From positions 550,044-614,043 of the forward strand of contig KV748187.1 in NCBI GenBank assembly GCA_001692895.1: a stretch of 64,000 bases of DNA. The letters run 5' to 3'. How positions within the stretch are numbered: position 1 is the stretch's first letter; each line of letters opens with the position of its first letter. This DNA is from Cenococcum geophilum 1.58. Lineage: Eukaryota > Ascomycota > Dothideomycetes > Gloniales > Gloniaceae. A program made the position numbers and the translations under genes. The notes below the pieces were generated by a model. That model had not been told where the DNA came from and ran no database searches. It saw only the letters and a program-made list of their open reading frames with translations. This document shows, piece by piece, positions 1 to 12,815 of the stretch.

Positions 1-1050
1 ATATCCACCAGCATATTATGGCAATTTACTATCCTCTACGGTAATATCTTAAGGGATATTAATAGTTGGTAATATAGTAGTAGGGTCGTCTATTATATTA
101 TTAGGCTAGTATATACCTCTAGGTTCAGTAATAAATTGCGGCAATTTACTATTATTTACGGTAATTTCTCCGGTACTGCTATTACTCGCTAATATAGGCT
201 TATAGGTAGATAGGTTACATCTTCCCTTTACTAATCGCCTTCTGCGTATAACTAGCTTATTATTACTATTTTCTATAAGGGTGTCTACTGCTAATTCTGC
301 TTAAGGGCGTTTCCTACTTCTATTTAGGTTAGCCTTGCGACTATTTAACTTTCTAAGCGTAACCGGCTTGCTTTTATTATCCTTTACTAGGGCACTTATT
401 ACTAATTTTAGTTAAGGCTATTTATTATATCTACCTAATTTAGTCTTACTATTATCCGATTTCTTATATCTAATAAGCTCGCCCTTACTATCTTTATTAG
501 AGCTATATACTACTAATCCTAAATAACTCCGCTTCTTACCTTCTTCTAGTTTACTCTTACCGCTAGCCTTACGCAGTATTAAGACTTACTAGCTATCTTT
601 TACGCTGCGTCTATTACGTTTAGGCACCTTAGATTTAATAGCTAGCGGTATATTATTAGTGGCAGTAACTTAGGAGTTTAAGCTAGGAGGTAAGAGTAAT
701 ACTATAAGTACGGCCTCCTTTATGCTATTTCTCGCTAAGAGCTAAGAGCTATAATAAGTATACCCTTTAACTATATTGTAAGGTTTTTATATCTCTACGG
801 TGATATATAGATATTCTTTTTAGGCGGACTATTAATGTTAAGCTCTATATAGGCTTATAGTTCCTTTTATAGCTTACCTAGAGCTATATATAGGTTTCCA
901 CTTATTAAATATAAGACTTAGACTACCCTAATTATTAACCTACCTATTAAGCCTATAGATTAGATTTTAATCTTAATATCTCCTATATTAATTATGTTGC
1001 TTACCGCTAGGGTTACTAGCTAAGGCGAAGGGATACTATATTATCATGCG
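1..1050. other. Unclassified RIP-degraded sequence
   Basis: AT-rich, TpA-rich sequence with no long open frame. The only coding hint is on the minus strand at about 620-220, where one frame has few stops and reads as a lysine/arginine/serine-rich, low-complexity polypeptide. It resembles a disordered linker more than a folded domain. I recognise no family, and no LTR or terminal inverted repeat was found. It could be the far end of an element lying to the left of the window. Confidence 0.4.
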
Positions 1051-1200
1051 ATGCGCTACCCATACCTGCGGTATGGGCTAGAGAGCTTATAAGGCATTCC
1101 AACCGGCAGTCCGTCCAGTCGCGAGACACTGCTGCTACCTTTTTGGTGGTTTGTATGGCCGTGTGGGTTGGGCTTGGGCATAACATATATAGTGGGGTTG
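1051..1200. other. Less AT-rich block with a short perfect hairpin
   Basis: This stretch is clearly richer in G+C and in CA/TG dinucleotides than its surroundings, so it has largely escaped RIP. It contains a perfect 8-bp stem with a 3-base loop (CCCATACC-TGC-GGTATGGG, 1059-1077). A hairpin followed by CTAG could recall a Helitron 3' end, but the spacing is wrong and no other Helitron part was seen. Function unknown. Confidence 0.35.
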
Positions 1201-3780
1201 TAGTAACGTCCGTAGGCTGTATTATATATAGTAGCTAAGGTAGCGTTATTTTATCTTATGCTTTAGTCTTTAGGGGTAACGTATATTTATATAAAGTATG
1301 CCTACTCTTAGAGGTACTTAGTACCCTCCTTACGTAATTAGAATAAGTACTTTCTATAATTTTTAGGATTACCTACAGTTTCTAATCTAGTGGAGTATTA
1401 GTAAATTATAAGAGTTACTTATAAAACTCCTTAATATGCCCTTTTTTTATTATTATAGAGTTGCTATAATATATTACGTGCTTAGGCTTAACTTTAATTA
1501 TAATATTTTTAACCTTCTTTTTTAGTCTATTATAGTTTTTAATGCTTATTTTAAAGCCTTAGGTAATATCTATATTTTTAGTTAGCTTTAGGTTTGCCTT
1601 ATACTACGCGTCCAGCTTTACCTATAGTTGCGTTATTATTAAGTCGCTTATTCGGTTAGGTATATATAATATTACGGCATATATTAAGTAAAAGGTAACT
1701 ATTAAAGTAAAAGGGCTTTATACGGTAGCTGGCTAACGCTATACTAGTATAACTCTAGTATTAGACGTAGTTAGAGGTTAGTTATAGAAGAGATAAAAGG
1801 TAGGGTAAGTAAAGTTAATTAAAAAAAGGTAAAGAGGTAAATCTTATAATTGCCCGTATATGCCCGTATAAAGGTAAAATTGGCTATAGTTTACTGCTAC
1901 TAGTTAGGGTAAATATGGCTAGACTTAGTGCTATATAGTTAAATAAGGGTATAATTATATAACTTATAAGGACTACCCTACCTAGCTTATTTAGGGCTAG
2001 GTAGCGGTCTAGTACTATTAAACTTTTATAGTTTTTAATATAAGCGATTTATTAAGTGCCTATAAAGGGGTAACTAGTTATTATAGTATAGTAGACTATA
2101 GGAGGTTATGGGCGTTACTATATTTCTTATTATTATATAAAGTTGGTATATATACGCGCCGCTAGAGTTAGAGGGCTAGCCTATATCTATATATGCGGAC
2201 TCTATTACTATAAAGTGCTTAGTATATAACAGGTAGTACTTTTAGTAAACGGCGACGTATTATACTTACTTTGTAATCGCTAGTGTTATTATTATACTAT
2301 ATAGCACTTAAGGGCCTACTAAATAAGTCTATTTGGAATAATAATTATCTAGTGCGTAGGATTTATGTCTATATATAAACATCTAGTGCTTATTTAAACG
2401 CATATCTACTATAAAAGGTAGTAGGAGGTTTTATATCTTATATTATAAGTTTATATAATTAATAGCATTTTGCGGCATTTTATAGTATTTTAAGGCATTT
2501 TAGGATAGTAGATATGTTATATATACTAGTATTTAGCTACTTAGTAACGTTAACTTATCTTACTATTTATCTATTTAGTGTTATATAAGAGGTTAGTATT
2601 TTACTATAGTATTTATTATATTAAAGTCTCTTAAATTTAATATCTTTATTTTAGATCTATCTAGAACTATATATAGTTTTATAATATCCTACTCCCCACC
2701 TAATACTCTAGTAAGAGATTATTTAGTTAATAATACCTTTTCTCTTACTAATTAAGGGAGGAAAAGACTTATACTTTCTAGTAGTAGTAGGCTATACTTA
2801 TTAGTAATATTTTTAACGGATTATAGTATTTAAGTTTCCGTTTACCTATAATGTAATCAGCCTGCTTATAGTAAAGTACTTTTACTTTACTACTTACTTC
2901 TCTTTTCCTTTACCCTTTTATATATTTATATACTTGTATTATAAACTATAAGAGCTTAATAGTACTAGACTATTACCTAGCCTATATTAAGAGATAGGCT
3001 AAGTAGGGTAGTCCCTATAACTTATACTATACTATATTTTCCTTTATAGGTTAGTCTTATTATTATAGATTTACCCTTATACGCGTTTAACCTATAGATT
3101 ATATAACTATATACTTTACCGCTAAGGCCTTACTTATATAATTTTGTTAGGGCACGCCTTATTTCCTTACCTTTACTAATTAACCTAACTCTATTAACTA
3201 CCTACCCTTACTTCTACCCTACTAGCATCTACCTCTATAACTAGTGCCTTTATAGATTTATCTAAACTATAAAGCCTTATAACGTAGTAAGTTAGCTACC
3301 TTATCTTTAGCCTTAGTTATATAATAGAGAATCTATATTTACTAATACGTTTATATAAACCACCGCTTAATATAGCCTACTACTAAAATAGATCTACCTA
3401 CTAATTATTTTATAACTCGCGACGTTAACTATATTTATAACTATAAAAAGTTCGCTAAAGGCGTTATAGTTTTTAAGATTGCCTTAACTGTAGTAATTAT
3501 AGGCTCTAGTGTCTTATAAGGCAATAGTAAGGGCCCTATACTTAATAAGCCTCTTCTTCTAGAGCTTGGTAGTCTATATATCTCGGCTAATAACGCTTTA
3601 AAATGCTATCTCTATTTATCTACCGGCTATATATACGCCAATTATCCTTTTAAGAAAGCTTTTTAACTTTATTACGGCTATAGTAAAGCCGGTTATCTTA
3701 AAGCTAACTACCTTAACCCTATATGTAATAATTATAGGGAAGCCAGTTATTTTAAGAGCAATTATTTTAGTATAACGTGT
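1201..3780. other. Gene-poor RIP-degraded region
   Basis: No recognisable coding region on either strand. Both strands are broken by stops every few codons. One small tandem array of a roughly 10-base GCATTTT-containing unit, about four copies, lies at 2465-2504. The 62-codon minus-strand open frame at 3616-3804 is hydrophobic, has no recognisable domain and is probably chance. Confidence 0.4.
2465..2504. repeat. Short tandem repeat, ~10-bp unit
   Basis: About four imperfect copies of a ten-base unit with the core GCATTTT, differing mainly by G/A and C/T changes. Too small to assign a role. Confidence 0.5.
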
Positions 3781-6700
3781 AACTAATATGGTGCTATAGG
3801 CCATAGAAAGCGAGACTATCCCTAACTATTGGGTAAAAAAAAGCGGACTTACCTAAACTATAGCTCCCTAGACTATTAAACTATCTTCTATAGTTAGGTA
3901 TATAAGAACTATAAAGTTATAGGGTATAATATTAATAATTATATAAGTGGACCTACTTTAATTCGGGTAATAGACGCCGTAACTACTCTAGGTAAGGTAG
4001 ATGTACTAGGTACTACCGCTTTAAGTATAGCTGCTATCTCTTTATTGCCTAAACCTCTTAATATAGCCGGCTTCTATCTAGTAGCGGATAGCCTAATAAA
4101 TAATCTAGATACCTATATAGAGGATAGCGATTCTATAATAGCTAAACCTTTAAATATACTTTAGCTTCTAAACAATAACTACCTTATAGTTTAGTTTGTT
4201 ATATAAATTATTAAAGAGTATATTATAGTATATAGTATTACGTTCTAGGTATCTTATAAGACTAATAAAATGCCTACTTATTATTTATATAAAATGGCGT
4301 CTATCCAATTTATGGATGCTAATATCGCTAGTAACGTTAAGGTTAACACTGCTAATACTACTTCTCTAGTTACTTAATAACTATTACATCTAACCACGCT
4401 TAAGTATCTTACTCGCATTCTCCCGCAAGATGCTATAACCCTACAACTTTACTATATTAGGTTTGTTGTTACCTTTAATAAACTTATACTAGGTACGCGT
4501 ACATTACTTAGCGAGTACTTCTTTATTAATAGGGACTTTAGCCTATTTACGCCGTAAATCTATAAAGCTTAGGATATGCTATTAAATAGTCTTGTGGTTA
4601 TTATCCACTTCTTTACGCTAGGCACTAAATAGCTTAATAGTTATATCGCGAGCCTAAACATAAGCCTATAACAGTAGAGCGTTAATAATCCTTTAGGCCG
4701 CTAGTGGAAGAACTATAATATAAATATCTAGCTTAGTATATAGCTCTTAGTAGAGGACTAACCATCGTATAAAATCCCCATAAGGTATTAGTTTAATAGC
4801 GTTCTTAAGTGTTTTACGGTCTAGTTTTATGCCGTAGTTATAAGCCTTAAGGCCGTTAATTAGAACCCCTAGGTACCTACTATTATTTATTTTATTATTT
4901 TCCTAAGTAGCGTGGACTAAGTCTACTACGTTACTATCTAGATGGTTAATAGTCTTACCCTTTATACTAACTTTATTATTAATATTTTATTTTTAGGTAA
5001 AGACGCAAATAGCTAGGCTAGCTAAAAAGGAGTTATTATTAATACTATTCCCTTTAGCTCTAGCTATAACTATTATACTTTTGTTTTTTAACTATAGGTG
5101 GGTTATAAGTTTATATTAAACCCCGTATTCGCTCTAGAGTATATCCTAAGTAATAACGACTTTATAATAGTTAGTAACCTAAGTAAGGCCCTAATTATAG
5201 TATAGGGTATTAAATATCTTGTAACTGAGCGTGTTCCTAAGGTTAGAATCTCCTAAGAGATTAACACTCTACGCTACCTATAGTAAGGAGGCAATAGTTT
5301 CTATATTAAGCGCTAAATTGCGCTATCTAATAACTTTACAGATCTCCCGCGTATTAATTACTTTAACTATAATATCGCTAAGTATAGGAAGAACTCGGTT
5401 AATAATGCCCTTAAAACCGTTTTACTGCTACTTAATAAAGAGCAAACAGGTGCCTATACTGCGCTTAAATATATAATAGGCGGTATTTTACTAATATAAG
5501 GCCCCGGTAGTATTAGGAAATTAACCTTCCTAACTGTCTTAGTATAATACTAGTATTAACTTAGGTCGCCCTAGTAGGATCCTACTAAAATCTAGGTCCT
5601 ATTGCCACTTAATCGCTAACTAGATATGCTAGTTAAGATAATTAATAATGCGCTTATAGAGGACTATAAGGCACTAATTACGTAAGGCCATCCCGCCAAA
5701 TTTCCTATCGTCCTTTGCCGCTATATATGCTTAATAGAAACTAAGATCTATAAGCAAAATGCCGTTATATAGCGAACAGCGGTAGGTATTAATACTTATC
5801 CTAAGTATTTTAAGGAATAGGATAACTATACTATAATTAACGAGGATGTGTCTATGCTAAATATAGCATTCCTGCTCTACCGTACGTTTAAGGCTAGTAA
5901 TGCTACTAGCTTTAATAAGCGGTTATAGGTTATAGATTTATTTAAAGGTTAGTAGTTATTATACCTTATAGGTGTCCTGGATAGTAACGGAAACCTATAT
6001 CCTATTATAGACCCTAATATAACTAAATACGCCAAATTCCGCCAATACTTATACTAATTTGCGCTTAGTAATAATATAATATAAGATAATAAAATAGGAT
6101 TAATACTTACGGCTAACGTAGTTATCGCAAACCTGGTTAAGAAGGCTAATATTATTCTTATAATACCTAATATGGTCTTACAGACTTATATATATTCTAT
6201 TAGCGCTATATATATAGTTTTCTATAATAAGGCTAGGAAGGTATCCGAGCTAGGTAGTTTTACTAGGTTTACTTAGAGCAGACTATATTTAATCTAGGGA
6301 GGTTTATAGATCTAGGCTAATAACCCCATACTTTAGGTTCTCCTTAATAATATATACCAACTAAAACCAATTCTTAGTCCCGATTTCGATGATCCGTTCT
6401 ACTATTAGAAATTTATCTCCCTCTATATACGTCTCCTTACGGCTAGTATGGATATGGTGTGGTTCTCGCTATAATATTAATTTATTAAAGATATTATATA
6501 TCTCGTAAATGCCGTCCTACTGCACGGCCAGCTTTAGATAAGCCTAATAGTTAAGGACTAAGAGCAGTTAAAGCTAGCGGCGAGCTTTTTTAAGAATGTG
6601 CTGCGCTGCGACTACCCTATTGCCTTTCTTGCCGTTAATAGTACTATGTAGGTAAACGAGCTTAGCTAATTAACGTATAACCTAGTCTACGCTTAACGCG

Positions 6701-7450
6701 TATTTTAGGTAGCTATGGCGCTAATAGACTTTAGATTTAAGCTATTAGAGGTTAGCCTTGCCGCTCTATATATAGCCTAACTTACTATCTACTCCGCAGC
6801 GCTGCATGCGCTTAAAGAATGGTGCTACGCCTAGTAAGATGGCAGCAAGTGGCGGGAATTTGCGCCAGTAGTTAGCGAGATTAAGGTCTTTACCGTTAAC
6901 GGCATCTAAGGCGGCTAAGTGGAGTTATTAGTGTATAATATAACAGTTGCTAGTCCGCTAAAATTTGTTTAGGATATAATAAGGAACCTTTTTATAATTA
7001 CTAGACTATAAACGGGCCTTATTATCGTCGGTAGTCCCTAGGTAATCTATAATCATTATACTGGCAATAAGACCTTTACGAACACCGCGTATTATAAAAT
7101 TAAGAAGTGGTATAAGGACAATAAGGTATTTATTAACCTTAAGAATCCTAAGTAGAAAGAGCACTTCTAGTAACTTATTGCCCCGTTTAACGTTGACGAA
7201 ACTATACAGTATATCTACCGCTAGCGTACAGCTAATTATACGCCTATTTTATACAGTATAGACGTTAACTTTAATATTACTATTCCTAACTTCGCGGGTG
7301 TAGCAAATATTAGTAGCACTAGTAATTATACTAAAGTGTAGAATAAAGCCGATAGAGAGGGCGCTAATAATAACGGCTAGGGCGGTGCTGGTGATAATAA
7401 TAAGGATAATAATAATAGAGAGGATATTGGTGGCGTTAGAATATAAGAAA
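3780..7450 (+). pseudogene. RIP-damaged SF1 helicase (DNA2/NAM7/UPF1-like)
   Basis: One plus-strand frame, studded with many in-frame stops, still shows the ordered motifs of a superfamily 1B helicase. A Walker A remnant (reads GPGSIRK, preceded by a GGILLI-type strand) lies at about 5480-5525. A motif II-like segment follows at about 6210-6240. A motif III-like NIYQLKPIL segment is near 6345-6375. A QYRF..DI segment corresponding to the QYRM motif is near 6470-6490. Near 6880-7040 are a V.G.QGG.VELLVYN segment (motif V) and a TRL.TGLIIVGSP segment (motif VI, normally TRAR.GLIIVG). The order and spacing match the AAA_11/AAA_12 helicases of the DNA2/NAM7 group, which unwind DNA or RNA. The part from 3780 to about 5000 is in the same frame but unrecognised. 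RIP acts on repeats, so this gene was presumably multicopy or carried by a transposon. Exact ends are uncertain. Confidence 0.7.
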
Positions 7451-9900
7451 GATAGTAAGGACGGATATTATAGACTTTACTAGTAGCGAGACCCTTAAAT
7501 AGGGACACTAGATAGAAGTTAAGAGCAGTAGTAGCTATAGGCCTTTAATATTTACAATTTTGCTATAGTACTAGGTAAAATATGGTATATTGTAATATTA
7601 TATATCACAGCCAAATAAGATAGACTCTTAATAATTATAATCTCTAAAATAAATAAGCGTATTATAGTAAAGACAGCCCAATTTATAAAGCCTAGTGATT
7701 CTAGTTTTTATCCCTTTTAGGCTAGTGGTTAATTAATACTAATCTATAATCTAGATTTTAAGGGGTTATTTAGTTGTAATCTATTACTTTTAAATCTAAA
7801 CTAAAAGTCTGGTAGAAAGAACGCGTTCCTTCTTAATTTAATACGCGTTTATAGCTCTATAGGTTACATAGATATATATAATCTAAAGCCTTTAGATTTA
7901 ATTTAGAGTTTAAATAAGAAGCTTTAAGCTCCTAATTTAAACTGACGCTAAGACCTTAGTTTAGATTCTGTATATAGTAAAGTTGCCAACTTTTTAGTAA
8001 CTTTTAGCGTGTTTTTTAGAACATTAAAAATTTATAGCTAAAGTTAAGTTAAACTAGAATTTAACCGAACGGTCGCCTTAGAATTAGATTAGAGCTTTAA
8101 ATTAACTCTATTTTAAAGCCCTTATTCTAATCTAAATTTATAACTAAACGCTCCCTAAGTACTTAACTAGTTTAGATTATAGTCTAGATATCTCGCTAAC
8201 AACCGCAACTATTATTAATTACTCTCCGTATAGTACAGGCCGCCTCTATTTTTACTAAACTGTAATAACCTTAAATAGGATTTAATCCTTTTCTTACTAT
8301 AGCTGCTGCTAAGGCAACGTGACCTAACGCCCTCTCCTACTTATATTGGGTATGCTATTCCTAGCATTAGTACGCCGTTACTATATCTTAAGAAACTTGT
8401 TACTAATACTATAGGCCCTTAGAATAATACCTGTCCTACTATACTAGCTACTAGCTAGCAAAATATAGGACGAATGTAATATCTATATAGTTGCCCCTAA
8501 TAGAAGAGCCTATAGTAAAGGTAATTCGCCGTACTATATCTGGATAACCTAAGATTATATATATAGGTAATAATCTTAGGGCTTCCTAGTGCGATAGGAG
8601 GTCTCGCTATAAGGCAAACTTAACTAAAGTTACTATCTCTACGTAAATTAGATTAACTGTAATTAATTAATACCTTTTAGCTCGCCTAGTAAAATGTGTC
8701 GCGCTAGAGATAGGGCTAGATAAACGTTAGTAATATATTATAATTATAACGGACACCTATATACCATCTCTGCGGATAGCCGTAAATATAACTTAGCCCA
8801 CCCTATAATAAACTACCCTTAATAGAGCAGCCTTTAAGGCCCTATCGTTTCGGATAGGTATAGTCTCTATATAGGCGGCCTATATCTACTCCTTATTATA
8901 ATCTACCCCGGCCTCTAAAAACATCTTAACTAGTAGCTAATATTTGACTATACGTAGGTCTTAAGGCGTATTAGATAGCGATACTAGACTTAAGGCTACG
9001 TCTATACTTAGGACTAAGTTCGTACTATCTAGTTTCTGCCTATAAAGTAGTATAATAAGTCGTTTAAGATTATAGCTGTAGTTCTGCGTATGGTTAAGCT
9101 AGGACAAACTCTATAAGTTTGCGGCAGCTATATGCCCCCTTTTCGCATTTACTATATAGTTAATACTAGGCCGCCCTAGCACCTTTATCTTCTTATATAT
9201 ATTTAACTGTGTGTAGGCTAGTATATTCTATATAGCCTTATATACCTATAGCGCTAGTACCTTCTCGCATTCTACTACTTAATAGATAACTTTCTGGATC
9301 GCCTACTCGCGTAGCGAGTTATTTAGTTATTCGTAAAATAAAATATATAGGATGCTGTCCTTAATAATAACCTACTTAAAAGTTCGCTTAATAGTATTAA
9401 GTCTCTCTATAGTAATGCCTAAGCCGGTAATAAGCTATATATCTTTTCGCGGGTCCATAGCGCTTACAGAGTTATATTATACTATATTTACGGCATACCA
9501 CTATTATATATTGCGTCCTATTATAAAAAACAGTTTAATATTCTAAGTAGGGAATAGTAGTGTTTAGAATCCTATACTTAGTATAACAAAGAGGCGGCGT
9601 AATATTAGTAATAAGTAGAGTCTCCTAGCCTAACATAATATAATCTAGTGTAAATTAGCGTAAAACATAATGGGTTGCGCTATTTAGCGCGTTAGTGTCT
9701 ACAGACATCACCGTGCTCTTACTATACTCCTCCTATTTTAACTGGCTTATAATATAGCACAAGCTATAAACACTACTTTAAATATACGGTTCTATATAGA
9801 TATTATTTTCAGCCCCCTTCTAACTAAACTATAGTAAATTGCAGCTTAATGCGGCAATTTATAAATAAGCTCTATCTAACAGTAATGTGGAAAGTATAGG
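7451..9900. other. Unassigned RIP-degraded region
   Basis: Bases 7560-8180 are especially AT-rich and look non-coding, with repeated CTAGATTT/TTAGATT-like words. From about 8200 to 9540 both a plus-strand and a minus-strand frame have moderately few stops, including a 64-codon plus-strand open frame at 9352-9546. Neither gives a recognisable motif, so I assign no gene. The left end of the Plavaka element that follows probably lies between 9600 and 9900, but I could not find its terminal inverted repeat. Confidence 0.4.
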
Positions 9901-10009
9901 ACTAAAGTAAAAAGTATAGGCGGTTTAACCCATTATAAATAATATTATCTAAAATAATAGAAACGGAAGAAGGGTAAATAGGAGGGCGTTAATATTAAAG
10001 AGATAAACG

Positions 10010-10210
10010 ATAATACACCCTTACGCTATTAAAGCTTAGAGGAGTATTAGACAGTCTATTATAGGGCTAAGCTAGAGCAATATAATAAGTGGCCACTTAT
10101 ATAATATATAAACAACAATACACTATTATACTATTAAACCTTAGAAGGGTATTATATAACTAATTATAAGGCCGAATTAGAGTAAGGTAATAAGTGGCCA
10201 CCCGTATAAG
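10010..10210 (+). repeat. Two degenerate direct repeats in the Plavaka N-terminal region
   Basis: Two consecutive blocks of roughly 100 bases share the words CTATTAAA, TTAGA.G.GTATTA and AATAAGTGGCCAC and end in ATAA. They differ mostly by transitions. In the transposase frame they give a repeated peptide segment. Probably an internal duplication of the transposon's 5' coding region. Confidence 0.5.
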
Positions 10211-10479
10211 CTCTAGGCAATAATATTGTTAATAAGCTAAATAATAGGGCTATAGATATATACTATAATAATAATTCCGTAATATTTAATAGGGTATATA
10301 ACCTAGTAATAGTTAAGACTAATTAGTAAACTTTAACTAGAATATTTATAGATGTCTTTCGGACTAAAATATTTAAAGAGGCCACTAGCCGCGCTATAGG
10401 AAAGCCTTTAGGACGGAACTAAGGAAATCCATAAACTATGGATAATACTACGGCAGTATATAATATTATACCGCGTATT

Positions 10480-12345
10480 AAGCGTACTAGCAGTATACTA
10501 GATAAAATACCTCCCCTATTTTATCCGTTTAATAGTAAGGCAGAATATATATAGGTCTTATAGTGGGTAAGCCACAAAACTTCTAACCGCGCTATTAATA
10601 AATAGTTTAACAATATTAGGCTTTAGGGAGTATTTACTAACCATTTTTCTTACTAAAGTGCTAATAATATTAAAGTAAAACTACTTTCGAAATAGATATA
10701 ATCTAAGAGTAATTAACCGCAGTAGATTAAAATAATTATAACCGTAGGGGACTAGTAGCTGCTAGTACGTCACCAAAATACTCTAGAAATTATATCCTTC
10801 CTTATTAGTTACGGCCCTTTTTAAGGAGATATAACTTTCTTACTATTAAGGTAGTACTTATTAGCAGGAATAAGAATATATAATAAGCTTAACACAGCAA
10901 ACTAGTAGTAGGAGACGTAAGAGTAGCTACCGCTCGGCGCAACTATAGTGCCGATTATATTAGCCAGCGATAAGACCTAACTAATATAACACGCCGGCGG
11001 CAAGAAAGTATAGCCGCTCTATATTTTAATTAGAAACATTAAACTACGCGTTTAGCAATCCGTAAATTAACTAGCCCTATTACTACTTATATACCTCCCG
11101 GTCTATATACCTAGTAACTAAATAATATAACTAGCGGTGTAATATAAGACCCTTACGGCCATCCTTAAATGTATACTTTAGCGACAACCCTACTACTAGT
11201 ACGGTTATACTAATAATGCCTATAGTATTAGAGAAAGCTAATAAAGAAGGAGTACGTCTTCTATACGCGGATAGCTAGGATTAATACTACTTTCCACTTT
11301 TAGCTATATTTATGGCTAATTATAAAAATAGGTCACGCTTATAGGTATTAAAAGTGGCCGTAAATATTTAACTTATTATATATATATAAATAAACAGTAT
11401 AATCTAACAACTGCCATCTAGCGACTATAGCCGTTTTGTATATATTAATTGATAAAAGACTAAATACAAATATAGTAGGAAGGTTGCAATACTAATAAAA
11501 AGAATAACTTAGATTATATTTAGCCGTTCCGCAACTTTATATAGGGCTATAATCTATCTAATATTTACAAGATAATGGCGCCTAATTTTCTATACTAGGT
11601 GCTTAAAGGCCTTACTAGTAAACATCTTATATGCTAGATTAAGGGGCTTATATAAAGCAAAATACAGGCCAGAAAATATTAGGGCCTTAATATCCCGCGC
11701 ACAGATAGTTGCGGCTAGGAGATATTAAATATTAATATATTTATTACCACCCGCTTTATATAGGTGGAACAATTTACTGATATAATAGTATGTGATAGCT
11801 AGGCAAATATTAGCCAATAGATAAGAAAGATATATAAATCTCTATTATAATAATTAGTCCCTACTATAGCACCCTTACTAAAATAGAATAAAGGCGCTAT
11901 ACTATTTATCCGGGCGTTTATAGACTTTACTATACTATCTTAATATATATTATATAATAAATCAACTATCCAGTACCTAGTAGTAGCTATTTATAGAATA
12001 AACAAGATAAAGAATATATTCCTTCTATTTTAACTAAGTAAGGTAGAACTACTATACTTTAATATTCCTAAGCTATATACTATTACCTACTATCTAGAAA
12101 GTATTTAGCGACTAGAAATAATTGGAGGTATAGATATAAAGTATTCGGAGTAAGCATATAAGCTATAGAAGGTATTCTACTATAGGACTAATAAACAAAA
12201 TAACTATAAAGAGTAGATGCTACGATATAACACTATATATCTTAATACTATACTTTAGAACAAACTTAAGCTATAGGCGTTAACTAATATAATTAACACA
12301 GTAGACCTAATAAGCGTAATATAGATAATATAACTAGGCCCTATA
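10480..12345 (+). pseudogene. Plavaka transposase remnant
   Basis: Translated with its many stops, the plus frame preserves the order of segments typical of Plavaka transposases. At about 10500-10560 there is a PPLFYPF-type segment followed by the 'isN.aI' region. At about 10930-11110 there is a PLGATIVPIILASDKT-type segment followed by a GG(K)...PLYI..NI and a LPVYIPS-type segment. A 'PLLA.F.ANY' region is near 11290-11330. At about 11900-12250 there is an 'AFIDF' helix, an 'IYRINK.KNIF' segment and a 'YKEWMLRYN'-like segment. The family moves DNA by cut and paste using a DDE-type nuclease core. The remainder continues at 19271, where fit to the family is weaker. No intact frame remains. I recognised it by memory of the family, not by a search. 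Confidence 0.6.
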
Positions 12346-12532
12346 TGTCACAGTGCTGCAATAAAGTAGACTAAATAACTACGTTATGGTATAAAGAGGG
12401 GAAGAAGGTGGAAAGGGGGTATTGTATATAAATAGTAGGGCTAGCCGCCAAGTCACTAGTGGTGGGCCAGCCAACAGTAGGAAACAGTACGAGACAGTAT
12501 GAAACAGTATGCGTTAGGTCAGTGCCGTGACA
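12346..12532 (-). repeat. 3' LTR of the Gypsy element at 12346-19265
   Basis: 187 bp, TGTCAC...GTGACA, with extended inverted termini. It pairs with 19079-19265 and follows target copy CTATA at 12341-12345. Confidence 0.9.
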
Positions 12533-12667
12533 GTACTCCTCTCCCCTAGATGGTTTAGTCCCTAAACCAAATAGATAACTTAAAAATAGGCAGTATACGG
12601 GGTTACCTATTTTTTTTTTACCGCAAAGATGTTAGTTCCGCTTACCGCCCTTAACCGGGCTAATGGC

Positions 12668-12694
12668 GATTTTCTATACCGGGCATGGAAAATC
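12668..12694. repeat. Palindrome B, copy 1
   Basis: A 27-bp near-perfect palindrome, arms GATTTTC and GAAAATC around a self-complementary centre. It is preceded by a conserved ~40-base leader containing GCTTACCGCCC. The same unit recurs at 27970-27996 and 34363-34389. It lies in the 3' non-coding part of the surrounding Gypsy element. Confidence 0.7.
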
Positions 12695-12792
12695 CTAATT
12701 GGTTAGTTTAGTGAGTAAGGTCGGCAGAACTCCACACCGCCACCCAAATTAATCCGTATGGCGTTTCTTGGCAAGAATTTAGCTAATTAGAT

Positions 12793-12815
12793 AACTTTAA
12801 CCGCTAGTTAAAGTT
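12793..12815. repeat. Palindrome A, copy 1
   Basis: A 23-bp palindrome with arms AACTTTAAC and GTTAAAGTT. Recurs at 34260-34282 and 48528-48550. On the minus strand it is followed by the same ATCTAATTAG word found after the other two copies. Confidence 0.7.

Noticed and set aside
1059-1082. Helitron 3' end (hairpin plus CTAG)
   Set aside because: The CTRR follows the stem directly instead of after a spacer, and no Rep or PIF1-type helicase is seen. The helicase at 3780-7450 is of the NAM7/DNA2 type.
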